Assembly (NCBI GenBank): GCA_029168955.1
Contig: JAPDOI010000716.1
Coordinates: 1 to 64,000, forward strand
Reading direction: 5' to 3'
DNA length: 64,000 bases
From: Aplectana chamaeleonis
Lineage: Eukaryota; Nematoda; Chromadorea; Rhabditida; Cosmocercidae
In this document: positions 55,330-64,000 of the stretch, piece by piece
Layout: each line of letters opens with the position of its first letter
How positions within the stretch are numbered: position 1 is the stretch's first letter
The notes under the pieces: generated by a model
Told to the model about the DNA's origin: nothing
Seen by the model: the letters and a program-made list of their open reading frames with translations, nothing else
Database searches by the model: none
Position numbers and translations under genes: made by a program

Positions 55330-56220
55330 ACCAGGTTGTCCAATAACTCTTGTCCGAAAATTTCACCATTTTTGATTTTTTTTCAACTTTATTGAAAAAC
55401 AAGTCTAATCAACAATATAATCACCACAGTTATCCACAACAGTGGCCCATCGATTGGTCAGGTCGCCGATGCCCTTCGCCCAGAACTCCGGGGGCTGCGA
55501 CTCGAAGAAGTGTGCGATGCCGGATTTGAGGTTGTCGTAGTTGGTGAATTTTCTTCCGGCCAGATGGTGCTTCAGCGTGCGGAACAAGTGGTAGTCGGAG
55601 GGAACGAGATCCGGGGAATACGGCGGATGGGCAACCGTCTCCCAGCCGAGCGTCGCCAACTTCTGCTGGGTCTCCTTCGTCAAGTGGGGGCGCGCGTTGT
55701 CGTGCAGCAGGTGGACCGAGGCCTGTCGGGGACGCTTTTCTCGGATGGCGGCGGCTAGTTTCTCGAGCTGATCGGTGTAGATGGAGGCGGTGACCGTCCT
55801 GCCTTGCGGGAGCAGCTCGGAGTACAGCATGCCCTTGGTGTCCCACCAGCAGCAGAGCATGATCTTCAGCGGGTGCAGGTCGGCTTTCGGCGTCGTCGGC
55901 GGCTCTTCTCCGCGCGGGATCCAGACGGCACGGCGGGCGACGTTGTCGTAGAGGACCCAGCTCTCATCCCCCATGTTGGCGACCGCGGTGCCCGTGTCGC
56001 TGCCCAGCAGCCAGTCGTAGTACACGAACGTACGAATTCGACCTTGGTCCATTTTAGCTTGTACTGGTAGCTAGACGCGGCGACTGCGCCTTATATACAC
56101 CTAGCGTAGAACTTTGGAGAACCTTCTAGAAGGTTCTTACACTTGCCTGATATTATAAAACTTCTAAGGAAAATTATAGAATTTTGAAAATTTTCGGACA
56201 AGAACTATTGGACAACCTGG
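55330..56220 (-). mobile_element. mariner element with internal deletion (891 bp)
   Basis: TIRs of at least 30 bp start CCAGGTTGTCCAATAACTCT at the left and, from the right, CCAGGTTGTCCAATAGTTCT. TA flanks both sides (55328-55329, 56221-56222). A full mariner is usually about 1.3 kb; this one is short by about 0.4 kb, all from the N-terminal coding part. The coding body is strikingly GC-rich against its A/T-rich ends and host. Confidence 0.92.
55405..56052 (-). pseudogene. mariner transposase, N-terminally deleted
   Basis: This 215-codon frame holds GDESWVLYDN (first catalytic Asp, residue about 28), HDNARPH (second, about 133) and YSPDLVPSDYHLF (third, 34 residues after the second). That is the D,D34D triad of mariner transposases, with the usual NRWATVVDNCGDYI tail. 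A complete protein has about 345 residues. The paired helix-turn-helix DNA-binding half is missing, replaced by a short unrelated lead from an internal ATG. It should not bind its TIRs; the catalytic domain itself looks uninterrupted. It probably derives from a recently active element. Confidence 0.88.
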
Positions 56221-56272
56221 TATTTTACTCTGGAATGTCACAGAGGATGGTCATCGTGAACGCTGCTTTTAA

Positions 56273-56400
56273 AGAAGCCGCGATGCAGCTATTTTCCCGC
56301 TGTCCTGGAAGCGCAACGAATGTTTCTCCATGCCTATCTGTTTTCTCAAAAACAACCGCTCGACTTTTCTGATAAATGTACCGTAGCAGCGTCGCGGCTT
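56273..56400. mobile_element. Short CGCGAC-type MITE copy
   Basis: Bounded by GAAGCCGCGATGCAGCT and AGCAGCGTCGCGGCTTC, which are inverted; the interior has TTTTCTCAAAAACAACCGCT. It abuts the TTAA of the preceding MITE. Confidence 0.75.
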
Positions 56401-56489
56401 CTACCCATCCGGAGATTGAATATACTTGGTCTACCGTTTGGAAACATTTCGCTATTACAGTATTATTTTCTAGTTGTGTAGCTCCTTAA

Positions 56490-57098
56490 AGGCATTGTAC
56501 ACGATGAGAACCGAAATCCAGCTTTTGCGTTCAGTCGGACTAGTGGGTCATAATAATGTCACTCAGAAAGTTTGGAGTTTCAAAATCGCCTCAGAATGGA
56601 GATTTGCTTACCTCAAAAGGGCTTCCTGGGTTTTGGGGGCCGGCCTTGGGGTCGATCCGTTGTTACAAGGCACAAAACTCCGTGGTCGCTGCCGGCGATC
56701 GTGCGTTGACGCGTCGTAGGGCGCAAATCATACGCCACTCGATTTCACGTTCGGTATCGATCGAAAGCAGCTGACAGCAATGGATGCAGCAGGTTAGTAA
56801 CCCTTTTTTAGTTTCGTTCAAGAAAAAATGATCGCTCGTCTGAATGGCGCACTCCATGAATTGTTTCCAACGCTGCGCCAAGGAACGAATCATAAAAGTG
56901 TTCATTGCTTTCTTCGCGCGACTATCCCAAGTTGAAGTCGGCGGGAACTTCAAATTTGTATAAAGCTTTTTTGAAATGGGTCTTTCTTGAAAAGTTGACG
57001 TTTTTGAGGGGGCTTTCTGCAATCATCAGTCACTATAGGAATATAACAACGCGAAAAAGTCAAAAACCCAAGTATGGTTTTCATCGTGAACACTGCCT
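56490..57098. mobile_element. TTAA MITE in a train
   Basis: Starts AGGCATTGTACACGATGAG after TTAA (56486-56489) and ends CATCGTGAACACTGCCT before TTAA (57099-57102). About 609 bp. The 119-codon minus frame inside lacks domain similarity. Confidence 0.75.
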
Positions 57099-57102
57099 TT
57101 AA

Positions 57103-57563
57103 AGGCATCGTACGCGCAGAAAATCGTGTATTATTTTTTCATGTTTTTGTGTAGCTTGGCCTATCTAGTGAAGGAAAATGTCGAAAGGGCCCATGAAAAA
57201 CCTTCATTTGTAAAGAAAATTGAATCGGAACACATTGTAAACACGAATTCGAATTTCGCGCCAAAATCCTTTTTGAGGTTTTCTGCTTTTGGAGGCCTCG
57301 TCACTGTCACTTTCGGAGTTTTTCGGCATGTGGAGTTCGTGCCGTAACTATTTTTCATGTTGTCTTACGGTCGCACCAACACTCTTTGAAAAAGTGCTAG
57401 TTGACTGGTGAGAATTGGTGGCGGATCTTCATCTTTGACGCCTTCCAACCTCATTGCCCAACGTTTTTGACGCGCCAAAGTTTACCGGTGTGGTCTACCG
57501 GGCTCAATCATGAAATTGAGCCTGAAAAATGAAAATTGATTTCCAGTACGAACAATAATGCCT
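57103..57563. mobile_element. TTAA MITE, second copy of the 1036-1499 family
   Basis: Starts AGGCATCGTACGCGCAGAAA and ends GTACGAACAATAATGCCT between shared TTAA sites (57099-57102, 57564-57567). Interior matches 1036-1499, for example AATTTCGCGCCAAAATC and GTGGTCTACCGGGCTCAA. Confidence 0.85.
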
Positions 57564-57567
57564 TTAA

Positions 57568-58051
57568 AAGCAGAGTTCACGATGATTTTCGTCCCCGAGT
57601 TTTACACATAAAACAATGCGTTGGCCTCCAAGTGCTACCAAAATTACGGAGAAACGGCGAGAAACGCATTAAAACCTCGTATTTCAATAACATTATTCTA
57701 TAACATGGACTAGTTGTCCGGTTGGATGAACATGATCATGGTTGTTGTCACCGATGGAAATTTGGGTGGACCGAAAATAGAAGAATAGTTTATGCAAAGC
57801 AGGATTAGTTAGGACCCTAAAGAAAGAACAGAGGAATAGAGAGTAGAGAATTGCAAATGACGGGGTCACAAAAGATTTCGTTGTCACAACAAACACTTCA
57901 TGTGATACTTAAGAGGCGGGGTGATACTTGAGAATTTCGTGTACTTCTGGTGCATTTTTCTCAATTTCTACGTCATTTTAGTGCTACCCGGGGACCACTT
58001 AATCAATATAGCAAATAATCTTAAAAATGAAGATTATCGTGAACACTGCCT
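57568..58051. mobile_element. TTAA MITE, inverted relative of 63003-63441
   Basis: Starts AAGCAGAGTTCACGATGATT and ends ATCGTGAACACTGCCT, with TTAA at both edges. The interior is the complement of 63003-63441 and of the 13.4-14.05 kb copy (GGTTGTTGTCACCGATGG). Confidence 0.85.
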
Positions 58052-58317
58052 TTAAGAGAACTATGATTTGGCATAGCAGTAGTTTTCGAGAATCCCGTTA
58101 GAAGAAGTGAAATACTCTAAGAATTTGATTTGGAGTGTGAACCGCTGAGGAATGCTAGAAATTCAATTAATGACACTATCGATTTGAATGTGCAAGGCAT
58201 TTCACATCATGACACGGAAATTTGACTGTAGAGTGGAAAAGTCAAGTCATCCGCGTCTTTTGTGGAACCAAACGATAGCACTTGAAACAAGCAACAAACA
58301 ACAAAACAATTAGAACA
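58052..58317. other. No gene seen
   Basis: Short A/T-rich spacer between the MITE train and the second RTE copy. Confidence 0.4.
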
Positions 58318-59606
58318 ATGACTTACTTGACTTAATCGGTTGGCTTTCGCCTGACGCGGTCATTCCGCATCTTCACCGAGGTGTGCCGTCCTAGTAGTCA
58401 GCCGTGTCCATTTTTCACGGTCTTCAGCCACAATTTGAACACATTCCATCCAGCTGTCACTATTCCATTTCCTGCGAAACGAAATATCGCGCCTGAACTG
58501 TCTTTCGATGCCGAGTGACTTTAAATCCTCTTTACCACATCCGTCCAGAACTTTCGCCTACGCCCAGGTGGCCGTTTCCAGACAGGATTTGGAAGCATTC
58601 TTAGAGCGTGTTGTACGAGACGATCCGGCGTTCTTCTCAGTATATGCCCGAGCAGTCGAAGTCAACTTTCCATTGCTGCTTGAGATGGCGTTAGGAGATG
58701 CTGGCACCTCCCTCGTGTCAAGCGTTGATGTACTGCGTCGATTTCCTTGTAAAGGTCTTCGTTATGGCATACACGCGGCCAGAAATATCCAAGCAAACGC
58801 CTAAAAAGCTTCATCTCCGTGCAATCCAACCTTTCCCTCTGCGTCTTCGGTGCTGCCCACGTCTCCGATCCGTACATCATGATAGGGCGAATAGCGGATA
58901 GGTAGACGCGCAACTTGACTTCCTTCGCGATGGTGGTAGACCACAAACACTTGGTTAGAGAATTTAATGCAGACGTAGCTTTCGCACATCGTTGTCGAAT
59001 ATCCGCTGCATAACTACCATCGTTCTTCAGCAAACAGCCCAAATAACAGAAATCGTCCACCAGTTCGATACGTTGTCCGTCCACACAAACTCCCGTTGAA
59101 GGTCTCTGAGAGACCCACATCTGCTTGCATTTGTCCGGACGAAGACGAAGTCCATAGGCTGCGGCATACTTCGAAACGAGGTTCACAATCCTTTGCAGTT
59201 TTGCAATGTTTTCAGTGAATAACACAGTCGTCGGCGTACTCCAGGTCGACAAGGGAGCGTCCTGATGGTGTTAGGATCACATCCGCAGGAAACTGTTCTG
59301 CAACTCTACGCATGATGTCATCAACGGCGAAGTTGAAAAGAAAAGGTCCTGCAACGGCTCCTTGACTTACTCCTGTTTTCACCTCGAAAGCTGACGTAAA
59401 TCCGACAGGTGTACGAACTGCTGCTGTTGTTCCTTTGTTCATGTCCTCGATTAACCGAACATACTTTTCCGGGACTCCATCTGCTCGCAGAGCATTGAGC
59501 ATTCGATCACGATGAGGAGAGTCGAACGCGGCTTCAAAGTCCAAAAAAGCAAGCTGTAATGGCTTCGAAAACCGCTGCCACGAATCAGTTACTCTTCTCA
59601 CGACTC
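58318..59606 (-). pseudogene. RTE retrotransposon copy 2, 5'-truncated, disrupted
   Basis: It is colinear with 33760-35042 at high identity and begins (5') inside the reverse transcriptase at SWQRFSKPLQLAFLDFEAAF. It keeps KTGVSQGAVAGPFLFNF and YADD, then shifts frame at the same base as the 34.1-kb copy. The following frame reads LRLRPDKCKQMWVSQRP and LFRRLLGYFWPRV until a TGA (Arg codon in copy 1) near 58660, and a later one-base loss. Its 3' end, complement of AAGTCAAGTAAGTCATT, matches that of copy 1. 5' truncation is normal for target-primed insertion. Confidence 0.85.
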
Positions 59607-59837
59607 CTCAGGGGCTGGAATACAAGATGGCCACCACCCAATCTTTTTGGCTGAGGAAATTGTTGAGAGCTATACTATAGTCAACACCATCGAATTTTGG
59701 TTATTTAGGCTATGGAACCCTCTTTAGGGTTTTAGGAACTTGTGCCATGTATCGCTGTTTCAGCATCCATATAGGAGAATTCAGACCTTTTCTGCGGAAA
59801 AATCAGTGTCGATCAGCTCCAAGAATTCTGTCGTCAG

Positions 59838-59991
59838 TGGGATAGGGGCTCTCTACACATAGAGGGAGGAGTTGTCCCGTTTTTTCATCTCGACGCGACA
59901 CGCTTCTCAACCCAAGCAAAGTGGTCCCGGATGTAATTAGAGCTGCAAAGCGCGAGACGACTCCTCCCTCGGTGTGTAGAGACCCTATCCA
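59838..59991. mobile_element. 160-bp MITE, copy 2
   Basis: GGGATAGGGGCTCTCTACAC at the left and GTGTGTAGAGACCCTATCC at the right are complementary. Better preserved than the copy at 54851-55009. Confidence 0.8.
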
Positions 59992-60269
59992 GTGCATCAG
60001 CAGCCTAGAGTCGGCATAGATCCTAGTGATACTTTGTGTTTCCCATCGAAGGTTGACACGAACCCGGTGCACTCATGTTATAGCATATGGCACCCAGTTT
60101 TTACGCATTCTCCTTTTTAATTTCAGAACTTTTTCAATGATTATACAAATCTCTGAAACTATGTCATGGCGGATGCTTACTTCAAAGTCCGCTTACCCAG
60201 TATTATGAAGATTATGAAAGGGATGATAACCTTTCTAAAAACAATGTTCGCAATGAACAACCATCCCTT

Positions 60270-60388
60270 TTAGACGGAATCCTGAGCTATAGACCCTTCT
60301 TTGTACAGTAGTGACAAGACAATGGCGAAAACGGGCACGAAGTTGGTCAAAACTGCGAGGATACTCAACCATTGAGAGGTTTCACCAA
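60270..60388 (-). CDS. Possible last exon of an unrecognised membrane protein gene
   Basis: The minus strand opens after CGAGCTAG and reads LYVDEIGETSQWLSILAV, then LTNFVPVFAIVLSLLYKEGS, and ends IAQDSV, stop at 60270. The WLSILAV...AIVLSLLY stretch is a plausible C-terminal membrane segment. An in-phase tiny exon could end at GATCGAG|GTAAGG near 60512. Codon use looks coding (many GTC, GTG, TTC, ACC). I recognise no family. A foldback transposon lies directly upstream at 60547-61337. Confidence 0.35.
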
Positions 60389-60546
60389 TTTCATCAACAT
60401 AAAGCCTAGCTCGCTCGGATGAGTTCGGGCGGAGCAGGCAGCGGAGCTTCATGGCAAAAGATAACAGTGAAAAGGAGATTTAGACATGATAAACCCGATG
60501 AGCCTTACCTCGATCGGCTCAAAATGAGAGAGCTAGGCTATAGTTA

Positions 60547-61337
60547 CAGTACCCGCGCTAAGTTTTGTAAAAACGGGGAGCATCTGGCAAACTTGGCAAA
60601 AAAGCGTCCGATGCATGTAACTTTTTTGAATGAAGACTTTTTTGAATTTTGAGAACGTATGATATTCACAGATCAAATTTCTACCTAACTATATGGCTTG
60701 TAGGCCGAAGTTCTATAAAATCGCTTTATTTTTGAAGGAAATAGTTTTTGCAATCGGTTTAAAAAACCGTCGCGCGCGGCGAGGTGCGGAGAAACTTTGA
60801 GCAGTATTTCTACAAGTAATAGAGGAGCAATCTGTATGTTTTCTTCATAAATTAGGTGCAGGTGAGAGAATCTCAAGGTTTGTGTTGGTTGAATTTTCGA
60901 AATCCTTCAATAAACACGCTTGAGAACTACCTGAAAAGTCGGAGAATTTTTGCGAGAACCCTGGACTCCTAAATAGAGGATTCCGAAAATTCAACCAACA
61001 TAAACCTTGGGATTCTCTCCCCTGCGATTAATTTATGAAGAAAACATAAAGATTGCTCCTCTATTACTTGCACAAGTACTGCTCGAAGTTTCGCCGCACT
61101 TCCCCGCGCGCGACTTTTTTACAAACGATCGCGAAAAAATATTTCCTTCAAAAACAAAGCGATTGTAGGGAACTTCGGCACACAAGCCATATAGTTAGGT
61201 AGCAATTTGATCTATGAATATGACAGTGTTTTCAAAAATCAAAAAAGTCTACATTCAAAAAGGTCACATGCATCGGACGCTTTTTTGCCAAGTTTGCCAG
61301 ATGCACCCCGTTTTTACAAAACTTAGCGCGGGTATTG
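60547..61337. mobile_element. Foldback element with long arms, TA duplication
   Basis: Arms of about 360 bp (60547-60905, 60970-61337) with ends CAGTACCCGCGCTAAG and, from the right, CAATACCCGCGCTAAG, flanked by TA (60545-60546, 61338-61339). The centre is only about 65 bases. Ends and TA suggest a Tc1/mariner-type non-autonomous element. Confidence 0.85.
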
Positions 61338-61465
61338 TATGTAGTCTTTCAAAAACCCTCGGCATAGGAGCAACCGATTATCTGACGAAGCAACATTTAT
61401 AAGTAACAACCGACAGGGTGGATTACCTTATCGTGTTTTATGATGTCAGTCCTTCACATTTTCAC

Positions 61466-61683
61466 GTTATTTCTTCAAAATCAAGAATGAAGAAAAAACA
61501 AAGAAGGTTCAGTTTTTGTAGAAAGATAGCTTTTGTAGTTTTTTTTTCAGGAAGCAGAGAATGATAGTCCATATCGTATAGAAAACTCGGCCAATATGAT
61601 TCAGCGTGAAAACTGTCTTCGTCATCCATGCTGAGGATGACGGCGGAACCGATCAAATTAGTTTCCTGAACAACACAAGACAA
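61466..61683 (-). CDS. Possible exon of an unrecognised gene
   Basis: After a TTGTGTTGTTCAG acceptor (about 61670) the minus strand reads ETNLIGSAVILSMDDEDS, then FHAESYWPSFLYDMDYHSLL, and stays open to a TGA at 61462. The first 45 residues look protein-like; the rest is Lys/Phe/Leu-rich and A/T-driven. The donor is unclear (GTGAAA at 61465 is one option). It could belong with 60270-60388. No family recognised. Confidence 0.3.
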
Positions 61684-61689
61684 AATGAT

Positions 61690-62540
61690 CCTTAAAGGTC
61701 TAGTCCAAGCTCAGGGTCAACTTCTGATATTATGGTCCGACTGCCGCGTATAGCAGGCCTGCCAAGCGCGAAAACTCAATTCGCTCAAATAGCGAGGAAA
61801 AAGTAGACCACGCCCCTAGAAAAGAAAAAAATGGGTAACGCCCACCGAATTTTTGACCTCAGTAAGGACTAAACAAGCGACGAATTTTCATCGAAATCTT
61901 TGTTTTTACATTTGTGAATGGTCCTGCTTTATACAGCAACCTAATTCAGAGCGATGGCTGGGAACGACGTCAAAAAACAGAACCGAGACCACTCGTCCAC
62001 TAAATTCTTGGTCTTCAAGTTCACATTGTTCGAGGGGCCATACCTCCATTCGCAACGAGTTCTGAGCGATTCTAGAAACATCATTGTGATAAGCGCATTA
62101 TTCTCTCCAAGTTGAGCGCAAAAACTAGAAAGCAATTTTAGTGTTGGACTGTGACTTCAAGAAATTGACCAATGCAGGGTCACTTTTTTTTTTGGGGGGG
62201 GGGCGGTACTTTATGCCTTTCCATGGCATGGTATGTATATGGTCACAAGAGATCACGAAGTAGCTGAGTCGAGCACAAAACTTTGGAGCCAGGCAGAACT
62301 TGAACCTGCATCGCATCGCTTTCGAGGCCTGAGTGTCTCCACCACATGTAATGTGTAGTGGTAAGTCTTCCCTGGGGTAATGCTTGCAGCCAACCGCAAT
62401 TCAAGTAGATCCTGAAGATTGATGGAACTTTGGTTTATTCGATTCCCAGAACCATCCGAATATCAAAGTGTTCTGGCGACTAAGTTTTACTCAAAGTAGG
62501 TATTTATGATTATTCGGTGATTATGACAATGAGGACTATA
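61690..62540. other. No gene seen
   Basis: Intergenic. Contains a poly-T/poly-G run near 62187-62205 and a tRNA-like half near 62280-62330 that is not accepted as a gene. Confidence 0.35.
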
Positions 62541-62548
62541 TCCCTTAA

Positions 62549-62998
62549 AGGCAGTGTTCACAATAAATTTCACTTCCGATATCTCCACGGCTTACGGAAG
62601 ATCTGGTGCCCTACATAGCAAGGCATGCTTAAAAAGCACACGAAAGACGCGTTTTTTTTTGCAAAAATAGGCCCTCTCTTGTTTACGTTGATTTTTGAGC
62701 GTGGAGGAATTGACCGCTAGAAGGATGATACCTATCAGTGCAATGAAGCGATCAGCTCACTTATCAACACTTCCTTGACTTGGTCATTCCTGGAATCTGA
62801 GTCTTCATTTGTTCATCCCGAGGGGGCGGATCTGGGGCACGGGGCGTGCCTGGGGCACCAAAACGCTTGTTTGCAGCCGTTATTTTGCCGCTCTCGGCCA
62901 GTTTTCTACCGTTCTTTCGACACTGGGAGCCTAGGATCCTTCTCGCGTATCATTTTACTGTGGAAAGTCAACGAGGATGATTATCTTGAACGCTGCCT
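62549..62998. mobile_element. TTAA MITE, unoccupied relative of 54570-56268
   Basis: Starts AGGCAGTGTTCACAATAAAT after TTAA (62545-62548), ends TTGAACGCTGCCT before a TTAA shared with the next element. 450 bp without inserts. Confidence 0.85.
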
Positions 62999-63002
62999 TT
63001 AA

Positions 63003-63441
63003 AGGCAGTGTTCACAATTATCTTCGATTTTCAGATTAATCACTAAATCGATCGTTCGGCCCCCAGGTAGAATTGAAATGACACTCTCACCCCGCCTCTT
63101 TACTCTCACAGGAACTGTTCGTCGTGCCAATGAAATTTGTTGTGGACCTGTCTTTTGCAAATCTCTACTCTCTGTTGCTCAATTCTTTCCTTCCGACCAT
63201 AACTAATACCGTTTTGCTCGAAATATTCTTCAATTTTCGATTAGCCCCATTTCTTACCGGTGACAACCACCGTGACCATGTTCATCAAACTGGACAACAA
63301 GTCCGGGCCGGAGAATAATGACACTCAAATCAGGCGTTTTAGTGCGTTTCTCGCCGTTTCTTCGTAATTTTGGTAACCCTTGGTGGCCAACGCTCTGTTT
63401 TCAGTGGAAAACTCGGGCGAAAATCATCGTGAACTCTGCCT
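63003..63441. mobile_element. TTAA MITE, head-to-tail with the preceding one
   Basis: Starts GGCAGTGTTCACAATTATCT and ends ATCGTGAACTCTGCCT, with TTAA at 62999-63002 and 63442-63445. A fragment of its left end also occurs at 28718-28770, next to a foldback. Confidence 0.85.
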
Positions 63442-63445
63442 TTAA

Positions 63446-64000
63446 GCATCACACGTCCCGTAAAGGCGATTTCGAGTATGCATCCCCCCTAACTCGGTAC
63501 CTTTTAGGCACCCCCTTTGGGAAATCAAAATCGGCTGTTTCTCACCGAATAGCAGTTAATTTTTCCAGGTAATCAGCGAGGACTGCGGCCCCTTCCTCTT
63601 CCCGACACTCAAAGCTGCGGCCCCATCTATGGTCATCACAGCGTGAGCTTAACCCTGACATGAACAATGGACACATTTTTCTGATACAGTGGTTGACGGA
63701 AATGGCTGGAATAACTCGAAGAAGACTGTTGTTTCCGCAGCTTTCCCATATTCCTTGGGACTACCTGTGTAGCATAAGCTCCGATACAGCGGAAAGTCTC
63801 AAAATCGAAATTCCGCCAGGACCTTGCCTCTAAGCCTGTGGTGTACTCTGTAAGCACCCTTTTGGCACATACGGACGTTTTTAGTGCAATCCTAGGCAGA
63901 GAAGGAAGCAACTCCAAGGCAATGGAGGACCCCCTCTGCACTGATTCTAACAAGAAGGGTCACCGGGGAAATCTTCGCAATTATCGACTGATTAGGTTGC
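63446..64000. other. No gene seen
   Basis: Includes the inverted partner (63640-63740) of the repeat at 50750-50900. A 105-codon minus frame (63636-63953) crosses it and has no domain match. Confidence 0.35.

Larger units (their letters stand above)
54570..56268. mobile_element. TTAA MITE carrying nested MITEs and a mariner
   Basis: Begins GGCAGTGTTCACGATAAGTT and ends CATCGTGAACGCTGCTT, between two TTAA sites. The 450-bp relative at 62549-62998 lacks both inserts and so shows the original: inserts lie at 54751-55105 and 55330-56220. Colinear words include GTGGAGGAATTGAC and TTCCTTGACTTG. Confidence 0.85.

Noticed and set aside
56663..57022. 119-codon minus-strand frame
   Set aside because: It lies wholly inside the 56490-57098 TTAA MITE and matches no transposase motif I know.
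62270..62340. tRNA-like 3' half on the minus strand (GCAGGTTCAAGTTCTGC as a T-arm)
   Set aside because: A T-arm can be drawn, but no matching acceptor 5' strand, D-arm or anticodon arm was found; at most a SINE or tRNA relic.

Overview
The window looks like nuclear DNA of a nematode, probably a repeat-rich parasitic clade V (strongylid/hookworm-like) species. Three things support this: one host gene with small exons, TTTTCAG/TTTTTAG-type acceptors and GTGAGT donors; RTE, Penelope-like, mariner, Tc1 and hAT elements, a mix known from such genomes; and no prokaryotic gene organisation. The genus is inference. Nearly all long open frames in the window are by-products of tandem repeats or inverted repeats.

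Layout. 0-4.2 kb: old dispersed repeats and a first array of a 21-bp minisatellite with core GTCCTGCACAC. 4.5-8.9 kb: purine-rich and G-rich tandem DNA, a terminal-inverted-repeat (TIR) element, hairpin repeats and foldbacks. 9-11 kb: a palindromic composite of a Penelope-like retroelement (GIY-YIG domain) broken by a MITE. 11-14 kb: two more copies of the TIR element and a Mutator-style MITE. 14.4-22.9 kb: a giant foldback element carrying inverted 21-bp arrays, a segmental duplication and several kb of the same 21-bp satellite, itself used as target by hAT-type, Mutator-type and poly-G MITEs. 23.5-28.6 kb: five other tandem families (about 100, 66, 60, about 45 and 115 bp). 28.8-31.5 kb: foldbacks, a (CA)n tract, a Tc1 transposase relic and an orphan hAT end.

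31.7-35.0 kb holds a nearly full-length but mutated RTE-type retrotransposon; a second 5'-truncated copy lies inverted at 58.3-59.6 kb. 35-44 kb is intergenic with foldback MITEs. 44.1-52.3 kb contains the only recognisable host gene: seven phase-consistent minus-strand exons of the splicing factor PRP39 (U1 snRNP-associated HAT-repeat protein). Its introns are loaded with hAT elements, a Harbinger-type MITE and a LINE relic. 54-58 kb and 62.5-63.4 kb are trains of TTAA-target MITEs laid end to end; one hosts a MITE within a MITE and a mariner whose transposase keeps the D,D34D triad but has lost its DNA-binding half. Two possible exons of an unrecognised minus-strand gene lie at 60.3 and 61.5 kb.

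The most unusual signal is the spread of one 21-bp satellite (GTCCTGCACAC plus a 10-bp variable half) over many blocks, in both orientations and inside a TIR-bounded element. The second is a frameshift immediately after the YADD motif shared by both RTE copies.
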